From positions 2,604,001 through 2,668,000 of the forward strand of contig NZ_JAFQ01000004.1 in the NCBI RefSeq assembly GCF_000526215.1: a stretch of 64,000 bases of DNA, read 5' to 3'. Numbering within the stretch: position 1 is the first letter of the stretch; each line of letters opens with the position of its first letter. Shown here piece by piece: positions 26,656-35,596 of this stretch. This DNA is from Nocardia sp. BMG51109. GTDB lineage: Bacteria > Actinomycetota > Actinomycetes > Mycobacteriales > Mycobacteriaceae. A model generated the notes under the pieces. It was not told where the DNA came from. It was given only the letters and a program-made list of their open reading frames with translations, and did not search any database. A program made the position numbers and the translations under genes.

Positions 26656-27999
26656 TCAGCTGGTGCGCACCCGCAGGCCCGGGTTGTCGGACAGCACCGT
26701 GGTCAACGGCTGCGCGAACAACTGGGGGGCGTCGCCGGTCAGGGCGCCGATCAGGTTCGGGATCTCGCAGATCGGGAAGTCGGCCACCGAGGAGGCGCTG
26801 GAGATGCCGAGCGCCTGGGTGCCCGTCACGATCGGGCCGCCGCTGTCACCCGGCAGGGCGCAGATGTTGGCCGAGAACGCCTGGGTGAGCTGACGCTCGT
26901 CGACGTCCACCGTCTGGTCGACGGCGTTCACCACGCCGCAGGAGAAGCCGGTGCGCGAACCCGACTTGCAGACCGGGGCGCCGACCACCGGGGCCGCCAC
27001 GCCGGTGATCGCGATCGGGGCCTGGCCCGGGACGCGAACCGTGTTGTTGGAGAACCGATCCCGCGCATCGTCGTTGATCGACACGATCGAGTAGTCCTGC
27101 GCACCGAGTACCGACTTCTCGAACGTGCCCAGCTGCGCGCCGGTCTTGTTGCCCGGCAGCAGCTCGAACATGCCCGGTGCGTTGGCGGTACCGGCCGCCG
27201 GGATATTCGGGTCGCAGTGGCCGGCGGTGATGTTCACGACGTTGTCGTTGCGGTCCGTGCCGTTGAACCCGGACGAGCAGACCAGCTTCATCCGGCCCGC
27301 GACCGACGCGTAGCCGTCACCGGCCGCGTACGGGCCGGGGCCCTGCTCGCCGGCGATCGGGGTGGCCGCCGTCTCGGACTGCTCGGGGCCCACCGGCGGC
27401 GCGGCCATCACGATCACGTGCGCCGGGTCGACGAAGCCGGGCAGCGGCAGGCCGGGCTTGTCCACCCGCACCGCGATGCTGTTGTTGACCGTGTCGACGA
27501 CCACGCCGCGCACCGCCGCGGCGACCGGCTCCGGCTGGGTCGACAGCCACTGCTGGAAGGCGTTCTTCTCGCCGCGCAGCACCGTCTCGCTCTTGGCCAC
27601 GTCCTTGACCTGGAAGCCGGCATCCTGCGCGGCCGTGCGGGCGGCGTCGGAGCCCTGCCCCGGTGCCAGCGCCACCACACCCTTGCCGGCGTCGTCCAGC
27701 CAGGCTCCCGCGAAGGCCTGGGGGAACTGCCGCTGCGCGGTGGTGGCGAACGTGCCGACCTGCTGCGCGACATCGGCGCGGTGCAGGTACTCGTCGGGGG
27801 AGATCTTCAGATCCCGGGCTACGGCCGTGGCCAGATCGGCCGGCAGGTTCGGCGCCGGGGCCGGCTCCGCGGAGGCCGTCGCCGCCATCGGTCCCAGGAC
27901 CAGGGCGGCCGCCGAGGCTACGACGGCGGCCTTGCGGAGACGGGTACGCGGATTTCGTCCCACGGCGGACGACGACGGGCGGGTGCGTGGCAGGAGCAT
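26656..27999 (-). CDS. Secreted S1 family serine protease
   Basis: A chymotrypsin-fold protease of about 447 residues (alpha-lytic type). After a signal peptide (RKAAVVASAAALVLGPMAATASA) comes a pro-region of about 170 residues starting LPADLATAVARDLKISPDEY, then the catalytic domain. The triad is visible: His in NITAGHCDP, Asp in GAQDYSIVS, Ser in LPGDSGGPIV. Cys pairs typical of the family are present. The long pro-region acts as an intramolecular folding chaperone in known homologues. ATG at 27999 is chosen because TATAGT lies six bases before it, consistent with a leaderless transcript; a GTG at 28020 is the alternative. It is a tandem paralogue of the next gene. Confidence 0.9.
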   Translation of the reverse strand: MLLPRTRPSSSAVGRNPRTRLRKAAVVASAAALVLGPMAATASAEPAPAPNLPADLATAVARDLKISPDEYLHRADVAQQVGTFATTAQRQFPQAFAGAWLDDAGKGVVALAPGQGSDAARTAAQDAGFQVKDVAKSETVLRGEKNAFQQWLSTQPEPVAAAVRGVVVDTVNNSIAVRVDKPGLPLPGFVDPAHVIVMAAPPVGPEQSETAATPIAGEQGPGPYAAGDGYASVAGRMKLVCSSGFNGTDRNDNVVNITAGHCDPNIPAAGTANAPGMFELLPGNKTGAQLGTFEKSVLGAQDYSIVSINDDARDRFSNNTVRVPGQAPIAITGVAAPVVGAPVCKSGSRTGFSCGVVNAVDQTVDVDERQLTQAFSANICALPGDSGGPIVTGTQALGISSASSVADFPICEIPNLIGALTGDAPQLFAQPLTTVLSDNPGLRVRTS

Positions 28000-28122
28000 G
28001 TGCCGACTATATGGGTTCACGACGGTTATGCCTACTCATCTCTGGGTCGGTTTCGCGGTCACCCGGACATACCCCCACGGCGTCCGGGTGTTACGCGACA
28101 GGTGGATTCGGGGTGGCGGCGT

Positions 28123-29490
28123 TCACCCGGCATTCGGGCGGGTGCGCACCGAGATTCCGGAGCCGACTCCGCCGCCGGAGTCGGCGTTGATGTCGTCGAG
28201 GATCGCTCGGATCGGAATGCCGAGCGTCGCGGTGCCGCCGTAGCCGGCGAGCCCGACGTTGGCCTCGCCGCAGTTCGGTGCGTCGGCCGCATTCGATCCG
28301 CTGGTGATCCCGAGGGCCAGCGTGCCGGACACGATCGCGCCGCCGCTGTCGCCGCCCAGTGTGCAGGCCGAGCTGGCGAAGCCGCGGACGGTCTTGGATT
28401 CGCCCTCTGCGGTGAACAACTGCGTCTCGACCCGGTCGGCGACGACGAAACCGCAGGTGAACGTGGAGGATTGGCCGGACTTGCAGATCGGCGCGCCCAC
28501 CACCGGTTCGGCGGTGCCGGTCAGGTTGAGGGTGGTGCCGTTGGCGCCGCGCACCGACGGCTGGTCCATGCCGGCCCGGACCGCCTGATCGCTCAGCTGG
28601 ATCACCGAGTAGTCCAGGCCGCTGTTGCCGCCGACATTGGCGCGCACGAACGTGCCGAGCTTCGGGCTGGCCTTGAGGTTGCGCACGTCGGGCAGGTACA
28701 CGTCGGCCTTGCCGTCGCCCTTGTCCAGGTTCGGATCGCAATGTCCCGCACTGATATTCAACGCGTTGCCGGCGGCGTCGGTGCTGTTGAAGCCGAACGA
28801 GCAGACGTCCACGGTCTTCAATTCGGCGTCGTCGAGCGCGGTCGCCGCGCTGATGTAGGTGTCGCCGCCCATCGGCCGGCGCTCGACCGGTCCGCCGCCG
28901 TTGGGGGACAGCACCACCTTGATGTTGGCGATCAGCGTCGGCAGGTTCAGCAGGTGGCCGGCCGGGGTGTTGGCGACGTTGAGCACCAGCTGGTTGTTCA
29001 GGGCGTCGACGGCGACCGAGTTGATGGCCGTGGCGATCTCGCGCGGCAGGCCGTTGATCCAGCCGATGAGCTGGTCGAGGGAGGTCTCCAGGTTGTTCGC
29101 GGAGATCGGCGCCAGGCGGGTCTGGTAGCCGGCGGAGGTGACGGCGTTCGCGGCTTCCGGCGAGGTGACCGCCATGATCGGCTTGCCGTCGGGATTCATC
29201 CAGGCGCCGGCGAATTCGTCGGGGCGCTCGGAACGGAATTCGCGCGCGTAGTCGCGCAGCTGCTGGGCGCGGGCGGCGCGGTCGAGGTATTCGGCCGGGC
29301 TCATCTTCAGGTCGCGGGTGATGGCCTCGGCCATCTGCGGCGGCAGTTGATCGGCGTTGAGCTGCACGGTATCCGGAGCCGGGTCGGCCAGCGCGGGCGC
29401 CGAACCCAGCCAGGGCGTAACGAGGACGGTCGAGACGAACGCGATCGCGGCAGCTTTGACCGTGGCGCGCCGCGCCGGCAACTTGCGCAT
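28123..29490 (-). CDS. Secreted S1 family serine protease
   Basis: A 455-residue chymotrypsin-fold protease with signal peptide (ending PALA-DP), pro-region (MAEAITRDLKMSPAEYLDRA and onwards) and catalytic domain. The triad is His in NISAGHCDP, Asp in GLDYSVIQ and Ser in LGGDSGGAIV. It shares layout and several blocks with the protease at 26656-27999, including PVVGAPICKSG against PVVGAPVCKSG, so the two arose by duplication. Homologues degrade extracellular protein; in Nocardia they are often multi-copy. The ATG at 29490 follows AAGGGA. A gap of 123 bases separates it from the downstream protease gene, which may have its own promoter. Confidence 0.92.
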   Translation of the reverse strand: MRKLPARRATVKAAAIAFVSTVLVTPWLGSAPALADPAPDTVQLNADQLPPQMAEAITRDLKMSPAEYLDRAARAQQLRDYAREFRSERPDEFAGAWMNPDGKPIMAVTSPEAANAVTSAGYQTRLAPISANNLETSLDQLIGWINGLPREIATAINSVAVDALNNQLVLNVANTPAGHLLNLPTLIANIKVVLSPNGGGPVERRPMGGDTYISAATALDDAELKTVDVCSFGFNSTDAAGNALNISAGHCDPNLDKGDGKADVYLPDVRNLKASPKLGTFVRANVGGNSGLDYSVIQLSDQAVRAGMDQPSVRGANGTTLNLTGTAEPVVGAPICKSGQSSTFTCGFVVADRVETQLFTAEGESKTVRGFASSACTLGGDSGGAIVSGTLALGITSGSNAADAPNCGEANVGLAGYGGTATLGIPIRAILDDINADSGGGVGSGISVRTRPNAG

Positions 29491-29658
29491 GAAGTCCCTT
29501 CGTCAGGCACCGTTGTGCCAGGTGAATCAGTGGGCGTTAAACCGTTGTGCGGCAACGGCCCTCGTTCGGCAGCATACCGGCCGCCCGGTCGGAGACCGGG
29601 TGACTCGGGTCAGCGCTTCACTTTAGGGCACAAATGCGCCGAATTCGCTACGAAATGA

Positions 29659-30810
29659 TCACGGAATCCCGTAGCCCATCGACGGAGTCGGCAACCACTC
29701 CGGGAACGGCAGGTAGGGAACGACGGTCGTGGGGGTCCGGCGGGGCGTGGTCCGTGGTGTCCGGCGCGGCGTCGTGGTGGTCGACGACGGCGGCGGAGGC
29801 GGCGGCGCCGCGGTGGTGGCCGGGGGCGGCGGGGGAGTCGTTTCGGGAATCTCGGTGTCGGGTACGGGTTCCGGTTCGACGATCGTCGGTTCCGGGGCCA
29901 CGAAGACCGGCGCCGGCGGCGGAGCGGCGGACGTCGGTGCCGGTTCGGATCGCGCGTTGGGTAGCGGTGGGGCCGGTGTGGCCTCGTCGTCGCGCAGCAT
30001 CAGCGCCACGATGACGCCGCCGAATATCAGGCCGAGCACGGCGGCCGCGGCGATCAGCAGCGGCGTGCGCCGGGCGCGGGCGGGTTCGGGGGCCGGCACC
30101 GGGGTGGGCGCGACCGTGGTGGGGGTCGCCGGTTCGGCGGCCGGCGTGACCGCGGCCGCGGCCGTCGAGTAGGCCACCGGCATCGCCTCGGAGTAGGCCT
30201 GCGCCGTCGGTTCGCTGGTCGGCAGGGCGGGCAGGACGTCAGTGACGATCAGCGCGTTCTCGGTGTGGCTGGGATCCGGCGGGGTGGCGCCGGCCGGGGT
30301 GGCGAGCACGGCCGCCAGTGCGGCGTTCGCGGCGTGCCGGGCGTAGCCGCGACCGTCGGACCCGTCGGCCAGTTCGTCCTCGCCGACCAGCGCCACCGAA
30401 CGCAGGCCGAGGTAGTCGAGGGCGTCGCGCAGGGCGCTCACCTGCTCGGCCGGCCAGTCCGCCGGGTGCGCGGCGTAGAACTCGGCGGGGCCGGCGAGAT
30501 GGTCGGCGGCCAGGTTGATCAGGCAGAACAGCGCGGTCGCGACCAGGTCCTCGGCGCGGTAGGCCGGGCCGTCGTCGACCGAGATGCCGGACGGGTCGCC
30601 GACCGCCGCGAAGAATCCGGTGATCGAATGGGAGTGGCCCGAGGGCGGGGCGCCGCCCAGTGCGGCATCGCCGTCGTCGGACATGTGCAGGACCGACTCG
30701 CGGACGATGAAGTGGGGTTCGGGCGTGTCGCTGTCCGGCTCACCGGTGTCGGCGACGACCGCCGCGATGCACTCGTCATCCGCGATGCGCAGGCCGACCC
30801 CTGTGGCCAT
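29659..30810 (-). CDS. Membrane-anchored degenerate Hsp70/actin-fold protein with Pro-rich tail
   Basis: A 383-residue protein of unknown role. The N-terminal 200 residues contain fragments reminiscent of the Hsp70 nucleotide-binding half (HPADWPAEQVSALRDALDYLGL, then VALVGEDE), but no intact phosphate or adenosine motif. This is followed by a basic patch, one membrane segment (TPLLIAAAAVLGLIFGGVIV) and an outer tail of Pro, Thr and Arg repeats (RRTPRTTPRRTPTT). The layout mirrors the protein at 10864-12225. The ATG at 30810 follows GAGGTAG. It is the last gene of a probable operon with the LuxR-type regulator (53-base gap) and the small leader gene. The Hsp70 relation is inference. Confidence 0.7.
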   Translation of the reverse strand: MATGVGLRIADDECIAAVVADTGEPDSDTPEPHFIVRESVLHMSDDGDAALGGAPPSGHSHSITGFFAAVGDPSGISVDDGPAYRAEDLVATALFCLINLAADHLAGPAEFYAAHPADWPAEQVSALRDALDYLGLRSVALVGEDELADGSDGRGYARHAANAALAAVLATPAGATPPDPSHTENALIVTDVLPALPTSEPTAQAYSEAMPVAYSTAAAAVTPAAEPATPTTVAPTPVPAPEPARARRTPLLIAAAAVLGLIFGGVIVALMLRDDEATPAPPLPNARSEPAPTSAAPPPAPVFVAPEPTIVEPEPVPDTEIPETTPPPPPATTAAPPPPPPSSTTTTPRRTPRTTPRRTPTTVVPYLPFPEWLPTPSMGYGIP

Positions 30811-30863
30811 CCTCTTCTACCTCGCTTCGGTGTCTCGGTGCGCCGCTCCCGCACCGAGAGGTA

Positions 30864-33713
30864 TCACACGAGCAGCGAGCCGTGGCCCATGGCGCGGAGC
30901 ATCGACAATAACTCCGAGCGCGACCCGGCTCCGATCCGACGCCGGATCCGCGCGACATGATGCTCCACCGTCTTCGCCGAGATGTACAGCCGAGCGCCGA
31001 TTTCCCGATAGGTGAGCCCGAGAAGGACCAGTTCGGCGACCTCGCGTTCGCGTTCGCTGAGGATGTCGCTGCCGGCCGCCGGATCGGGCCGAGGGGCGTG
31101 TGCGGGTTCGGGCGGACGGATCGGCAGTTCGAGCGGCCGGGCCTCGGTGCGAATGGTGCGGGCCAGCTTCAGCAGGGCGGTGGCGGCGTCCGAATCGTCG
31201 ATGGCCAGCGCCGCCTCGCCGGCCAGCCGGGCGGCGTCCCAGACCATGCCGATACCGGCCAGGCGGCGCACCGCGGCGGACACCTCATCCGGGGCGACCC
31301 GGCCGCGCAGGATCAGCACCCAGGTGCGTCCCGCGTCGGCCAGCGCCGCGGCGTGCGCATCGCCGGTCCGCGCCGCCGCCCGTAATCGCTGTGCGGGAAG
31401 CAGTAATTCGTCGGGGCTCTCGCGCGCGATCGCCGCCTGGACCGCGTACCAGTGGAAGGCGTTCGCCCAGGCCGGTGGATCGCCCAGGCGGTGCAGCAGC
31501 GTTCGGGCGGCATCCACCAGCGGCGTCACCCGGCTCTCGTCGCGCAGCCTGATTCCGGCCAGCCACAGCTCGCCGATCGGCAGCAGCGTCAGCAGGTCGG
31601 CGCCTACCTCGTCGAACAGCGGGTAGGCCGCCTGCCAGGCCGGCGTCAGCGCGGACCGGTCGCCGCCGCGCCGGGCCAGCCCGACCCGGACGCCGTGCGC
31701 GAGCAACCGGTCGCGAACGGGGAGCGCGTCGAAATCCAGCGCCGCGACGATCTGCGCGGCCGACTGCTCGTCGCCGCCGAGCATCGAGGTCCACGCCGAC
31801 AGCACCAGCAGGTGCGGGTCGTGGGCCTGGGCCGGTGCGCGGTTCGGTGCGGTGATGCGCGTTGCCCCGGACGGTTCCGGGCGGGGCGCCGAGGAGCGCA
31901 GGGCGTCGGCGGCGCGGCGCGGTTCGCCCATGCTCAGGCACAGCAGCGTGGCGATCGATACCGCGGCGCACGGCAGGAAGCGATCGGCGCCGGCCACCGC
32001 GATATCGGCGCGGGACGCCCGGATCAGTTCCGAGGCCGCCGACAGGACCGAATTACGTTCGGGGACAACCGGTTCGGACGGGGTGCGGACCGGCGTGAAA
32101 TCGTCGCCGGACGCCGGTGCCGCCGGGTCCGCGACGGGGAGTTCGTCGGGCTCGGTGCGCACTGCCGCTGAATCGTGCAGTGCCGCTGAGTCGCGCAGTG
32201 CCGCCGGATCGCGGACTGCTGCCGGATCGCCGGTGCCGTGGGCGGCCGATCCGTCCGGTGCGGACGGCGATCGGGACCCGTTCGCGCCGGACTTCGTGTG
32301 GTCCGGGAGGCCGAGGGATCGGGCCAGGGCGGAGGAGATCACGCTCGCGCGCGTGGTGGTCTCGGTCGGGGGCCACAGCGCCGCCGACGCGGACATCGCG
32401 GCGGCCGACTCCACATCGCCGGCCAGGTAGAACACGGTGGCCCCGACGGCCCAGTCCGCGCCGACGCGATGCGGGCCGAGCCACGAATACAGCTGGGCGG
32501 CCCGGGACACCAGGCCGCGCCGGGTCCACACGCCGGCACAGACGCGCACGGCCGCGGCCAGCTCGGGCACCGGGCTGTCGGCGGCGGCCAGGATCGGTTC
32601 GGTCAGGCGCAGGGCCCGGTCGCCGTCGCCGAGCCGGGCGGCGGCCTCGGCCCAGCGGACCGTCATCGCCGGTGCCGGCTGCCATCCCGTCCCGGTGCCG
32701 CCGGCGGCGGCCGCGCGGTAGTAGCGGACGGCGTCGCCGCCCGCCTTTTCGGCTGCGGCGCACAGGAATTCGGCCAGTCTCGGATCGCGCACGCCGGACT
32801 CGGCCAGCAGCAGCGCGGTGTTGTCGCGCAGCAGACCGGCGGCCAGCCGGGATTGCAGCAGCCGCCGCAGCACCATCAGGAAGCGGCGATCGCCCACCAG
32901 CGTGCGCAGCGGGGCCACCGCCGGGGCGAGCAGCAGGTCGGCGTCGGTCACCAGGGCGCTCGCGCGGGCTCGATCGATGAGGTCGACGGCGGCGGCGTCG
33001 GTCGTGTCCAGCACCTCGGTGAGCTCGGTGGGGTCCAGGCCGGCGCCGGTGGCCGCGATGACGAACGCGTCCAGCAGGTCGTGCCCGGTGTCGTCGAGCA
33101 GGGCCCGCGCCCACGTCGTCACGGCCGCATCGACCGCCTCGAAGCCCGCGTCCAGGCGGGTGGTGGAGGCCGCCGACAGCGCGGCCAGCACGCCGCCGTG
33201 GATGCCGGCGGTGCGCTCGTGGATGTGCTGTGCGACGGGCCGCGGCACCATCATGCCCAGTTCCCGCGCGAACGGGGCGATATCGGTCACGCCCAGCGGC
33301 CGCTGTTCGATGACCCGGCCGTGTCGCGCCACCGCGTCGGTGAGGGCACGCAGGGCCGGCACGTGCGGCCGCGGCTGGGTGGCGATAATCACTGTGCGGC
33401 AACCGGATTCGACGGCCGCGCAGAGCTTCGCCAGCTCGTCCGGGGGCAGGGTGTGCGCGTCGTCGACGATCAGCGGCGACCGTGGATCGGCGCTCTCCGC
33501 GATGCTGTCGAACGTGCCGATGACGCCGCCGGACGTGCCGATGCCGCGCCCGCGCAGCCTGCTCCGGATCGCCGCCAGCAGCGTCGACTTCCCCGTCCCG
33601 GAGCGGCCCCGGATCAGCTGGACGAGCGGATCCGGACCTGCCGAATCCAGCTCACGGAACAATTCCCGAATTCCCGGCAGCGATTCGTACGCGATCGCTG
33701 TTTCAGTCGCCAC
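30864..33713 (-). CDS. Large ATPase-LuxR regulator (LAL-like, Rv0339c-type)
   Basis: A regulator of about 949 residues. Near the N-terminus is a Walker A motif (GRSGTGKST) and a Walker B-like PLIVDDAHTL, so it has a STAND/AAA-type ATPase. A long helical, TPR-like middle follows, interrupted by an Ala/Asp-rich low-complexity insert of repeated DSAAL/DPAAL units. A C-terminal LuxR helix-turn-helix (SEREREVAELVLLGLTYREI, then SAKTVEHHVARIRRRIGA) ends the protein. This layout matches LAL/MalT-type regulators and M. tuberculosis Rv0339c, the neighbour of the ini genes. GTG at 33713 overlaps the stop of the 50-residue gene by 11 bases, suggesting coupling; earlier starts in the same frame lack normal codon bias. 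Confidence 0.85.
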   Translation of the reverse strand: MATETAIAYESLPGIRELFRELDSAGPDPLVQLIRGRSGTGKSTLLAAIRSRLRGRGIGTSGGVIGTFDSIAESADPRSPLIVDDAHTLPPDELAKLCAAVESGCRTVIIATQPRPHVPALRALTDAVARHGRVIEQRPLGVTDIAPFARELGMMVPRPVAQHIHERTAGIHGGVLAALSAASTTRLDAGFEAVDAAVTTWARALLDDTGHDLLDAFVIAATGAGLDPTELTEVLDTTDAAAVDLIDRARASALVTDADLLLAPAVAPLRTLVGDRRFLMVLRRLLQSRLAAGLLRDNTALLLAESGVRDPRLAEFLCAAAEKAGGDAVRYYRAAAAGGTGTGWQPAPAMTVRWAEAAARLGDGDRALRLTEPILAAADSPVPELAAAVRVCAGVWTRRGLVSRAAQLYSWLGPHRVGADWAVGATVFYLAGDVESAAAMSASAALWPPTETTTRASVISSALARSLGLPDHTKSGANGSRSPSAPDGSAAHGTGDPAAVRDPAALRDSAALHDSAAVRTEPDELPVADPAAPASGDDFTPVRTPSEPVVPERNSVLSAASELIRASRADIAVAGADRFLPCAAVSIATLLCLSMGEPRRAADALRSSAPRPEPSGATRITAPNRAPAQAHDPHLLVLSAWTSMLGGDEQSAAQIVAALDFDALPVRDRLLAHGVRVGLARRGGDRSALTPAWQAAYPLFDEVGADLLTLLPIGELWLAGIRLRDESRVTPLVDAARTLLHRLGDPPAWANAFHWYAVQAAIARESPDELLLPAQRLRAAARTGDAHAAALADAGRTWVLILRGRVAPDEVSAAVRRLAGIGMVWDAARLAGEAALAIDDSDAATALLKLARTIRTEARPLELPIRPPEPAHAPRPDPAAGSDILSEREREVAELVLLGLTYREIGARLYISAKTVEHHVARIRRRIGAGSRSELLSMLRAMGHGSLLV

Positions 33714-33855
33714 CGAACCCGACCATCTCTGTGCCGGGACGCCCGGTCGGCGCGCTGTCCGTGAGGTGGAGAGTGGAATCCGGTCCACCCGGCATCGGCA
33801 CAGCGATCGCGTCGGACGACCCGACGGTGGTGCCGAGCGTCAGGCTCTGAGTCAT
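33703..33855 (-). CDS. Small 50-residue protein upstream of the LuxR-type regulator
   Basis: The frame from ATG 33855 to TGA 33703 encodes 50 residues beginning MTQSLTLGTTVGSSDAIAVP and rich in Gly, Ser and Pro, with no signal peptide or membrane segment. Roughly four fifths of its codons end in G or C. The regulator's own frame across the same bases has poorer bias, so this short gene is the real coding frame here. AGGGG lies eight bases before the start. Its stop overlaps the GTG of the regulator. It could be a leader, a peptide partner or a signal for the regulator; no family was recognised. Confidence 0.6.
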   Translation of the reverse strand: MTQSLTLGTTVGSSDAIAVPMPGGPDSTLHLTDSAPTGRPGTEMVGFGGD

Positions 33856-34138
33856 GCGAGAACCCCTGTCGTTCGAAACGCGAGGTGGAACGTGTAGGTC
33901 GGTGTCGGCACCGGTTCGCACGGTTGTCCTCGACCTAACGGGGCTGTCGGTTGCTGGGGGTTCGTCGTTACTCGTCTTGTCGCAACTGCGGGAATTTCCC
34001 CTAATTCGGTCGTCTCCCCATCGTCGCCGCGGTGGAGAGGAGGGGGTTTCGCCCCGTTACGGCGTTCCGGTCGGGTTCCTAGCGTGCAGGCAACCCGACC
34101 GCCGCGGACCGCGAGGCCCGCCGATTCCGGAGATGGTG

Positions 34139-34840
34139 ATGAGCCCCAACGCGATTGCCGAGTTCGTCCTGGGCCTGCTGCGCGATGACGAGGTCGCCGC
34201 GGCGTACTGCGCCGATCCGGCCCGGGCGCTGGCTGCGGCGGGCCTGGCGGTGACCCAGGAGGATGTCGCCGCCCTGGTGCCGGTGGTGGCCGAATCCACG
34301 CAGTTCACCGACGGGTGGAGGCTCGGGGCGCTCCTCGCCGCGAGTCCCGGGGACAACGCCGAGGAGGATGCCGCGCCGGCCACGTTCCGCGCGGCGACCG
34401 TCTGGTCGCGCATCGATGTCTCGCGGCTGTTCGGCGTATCAGATCCCGCCGGTACCGGCGGGATCGATGAGGATCTTGGCGTGCTCCTCCGGGTCGCCGA
34501 GCGCGGCGAAGGCGTCGCGCACGCCGTCCAGGCCGACCGTGCCGGTGATCAGCGGGGCGGGGTCGATCTTGCCGTCGGCGATCATGTGCAGGGTGTCGCG
34601 GAACTCGCCCGGGTCGTAACCGAAGGCGAAGCGCAGTTCGATCTCCTTGTTGACCGCCATGGCCGGATGGATCCGATCGGCCTCCATGCAGACGCCGACC
34701 ACCACGACGCGAGACATCGGCGGGGCGGCCGCGACGATCTGATCGATGATCCCGGGAACGCCGACGCATTCGAAGATCACCGGCCCGCCCGGCGCCGCGT
34801 TCAGTGTGTGCGCCAGCCGGAACAGGTACCACCACGGTAG
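34139..34840 (+). CDS. IniB N-terminal domain protein with anomalous 3' half
   Basis: Residues 1-60 (MSPNAIAEFVLGLLRDDEVA, then YCADPARALAAAGLAVTQED and VAALVPVV) match the IniB N-terminal domain of mycobacteria and Nocardia. The region to about residue 100 has good codon bias. ATG at 34139 follows GGAG; GTG at 34136 is also possible. After 34438 the open frame runs for 400 bases antisense to the dehydrogenase gene, without credible protein character. The gene therefore appears cut off: IniB proteins normally continue as a long Gly-rich protein followed by iniA and iniC, which are absent. It diverges from the Rv0339c-like regulator, as in M. tuberculosis. The true 3' end is uncertain. Confidence 0.55.
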   Translation: MSPNAIAEFVLGLLRDDEVAAAYCADPARALAAAGLAVTQEDVAALVPVVAESTQFTDGWRLGALLAASPGDNAEEDAAPATFRAATVWSRIDVSRLFGVSDPAGTGGIDEDLGVLLRVAERGEGVAHAVQADRAGDQRGGVDLAVGDHVQGVAELARVVTEGEAQFDLLVDRHGRMDPIGLHADADHHDARHRRGGRDDLIDDPGNADAFEDHRPARRRVQCVRQPEQVPPR

Positions 34841-35596
34841 GTTCGGCAGCCGCCGCAGCCGTTCCATCGCGTCGAAGCCCAGATTCAGCAGGTCGGCCGC
34901 GCCGGTGACGCGGCTCTTGCGCGGCGCGGCGTCCCACGGTGATGCGGCGGCGGGATCGACGACGACGTCGGCGCCGCACCGGGCGGCGAGTTCCCGGCGG
35001 CGCGGCGAGAGATCACTGGCCACAATCGATGTCACCCCGGCGGCCCGCAGCAGGCTGATCACCGCGAGCCCGATCGGGCCGCAGCCGATCACGAACGCGT
35101 TCTGCCGCTTGCCGATCCGGCCTTTTCGTACCGCGTGCCAGGCCACCGCCATCGGCTCGGTGAGCGCGGCGTGCTCGGCCGGCAACCCGTTCGGCACCGG
35201 GAAGGTCATCGACTCCTGCACCACGACCTGTTCGGCGTACCCGCCGGGCGCCGCCGCCGACAGACCCGTCAGCTCCGGTTGCCGCCCGTGGCGCAGGACC
35301 GGCAGCGCCACCACGGGCGTGCCGCCCCGCCACCGCTTGCGGCATCCCGGCCCGTATTCGGCTACCTCCCCGCAGAATTCGTGCCCGAGCACGACCCGCT
35401 GCTCCGACCGCATGAAGTTGCCGTACCCCGTGGCCGCGGCCAGGTCCGCGAGTTCGTCGCAGTGCACCCGGGCGTGCAGGTCGGAGCCGCAGATCCCGCA
35501 CCGCCGCACATCGATCACCAACTGCCCGCGCCCCGGCCGCGGCGCCGCGACGTCGGCGACCTCGAGCTCGCCCCCGGAACAGACCACCGCCTTCAT
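34439..35596 (-). CDS. Zinc-dependent medium-chain alcohol dehydrogenase
   Basis: A 385-residue MDR-superfamily dehydrogenase. The catalytic zinc region is CGICGSDLHAR, with HEFCGEVAEYG for the Glu-His motif, and the NAD(P) site is VIGCGPIGLAVISLL. The four-Cys structural zinc loop of classical ADHs is not evident; the corresponding stretch after GPGC is Arg-rich. It would oxidise an alcohol or reduce a carbonyl with NAD(P)H; the substrate is unknown. ATG at 35596 starts MKAVVCSGGELEV. The last eight residues, DPAGTGGI, are encoded by a perfect 24-bp palindrome. The IniB-domain gene runs into it from the other strand. Confidence 0.9.
   Translation of the reverse strand: MKAVVCSGGELEVADVAAPRPGRGQLVIDVRRCGICGSDLHARVHCDELADLAAATGYGNFMRSEQRVVLGHEFCGEVAEYGPGCRKRWRGGTPVVALPVLRHGRQPELTGLSAAAPGGYAEQVVVQESMTFPVPNGLPAEHAALTEPMAVAWHAVRKGRIGKRQNAFVIGCGPIGLAVISLLRAAGVTSIVASDLSPRRRELAARCGADVVVDPAAASPWDAAPRKSRVTGAADLLNLGFDAMERLRRLPNLPWWYLFRLAHTLNAAPGGPVIFECVGVPGIIDQIVAAAPPMSRVVVVGVCMEADRIHPAMAVNKEIELRFAFGYDPGEFRDTLHMIADGKIDPAPLITGTVGLDGVRDAFAALGDPEEHAKILIDPAGTGGI
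34442..34465. repeat. Perfect 24-bp palindrome at the end of the dehydrogenase gene
   Basis: GATCCCGCCGGT (34442-34453) is followed directly by its own complement (34454-34465). It covers the last codons of the minus-strand dehydrogenase and the point where the IniB-domain frame loses protein character. It may act as a terminator for both strands or mark a recombination junction. Confidence 0.7.

Noticed and set aside
27217..29658. Open plus-strand frame of more than 800 codons
   Set aside because: It is antisense to both S1 protease genes, whose catalytic triads are intact on the other strand.
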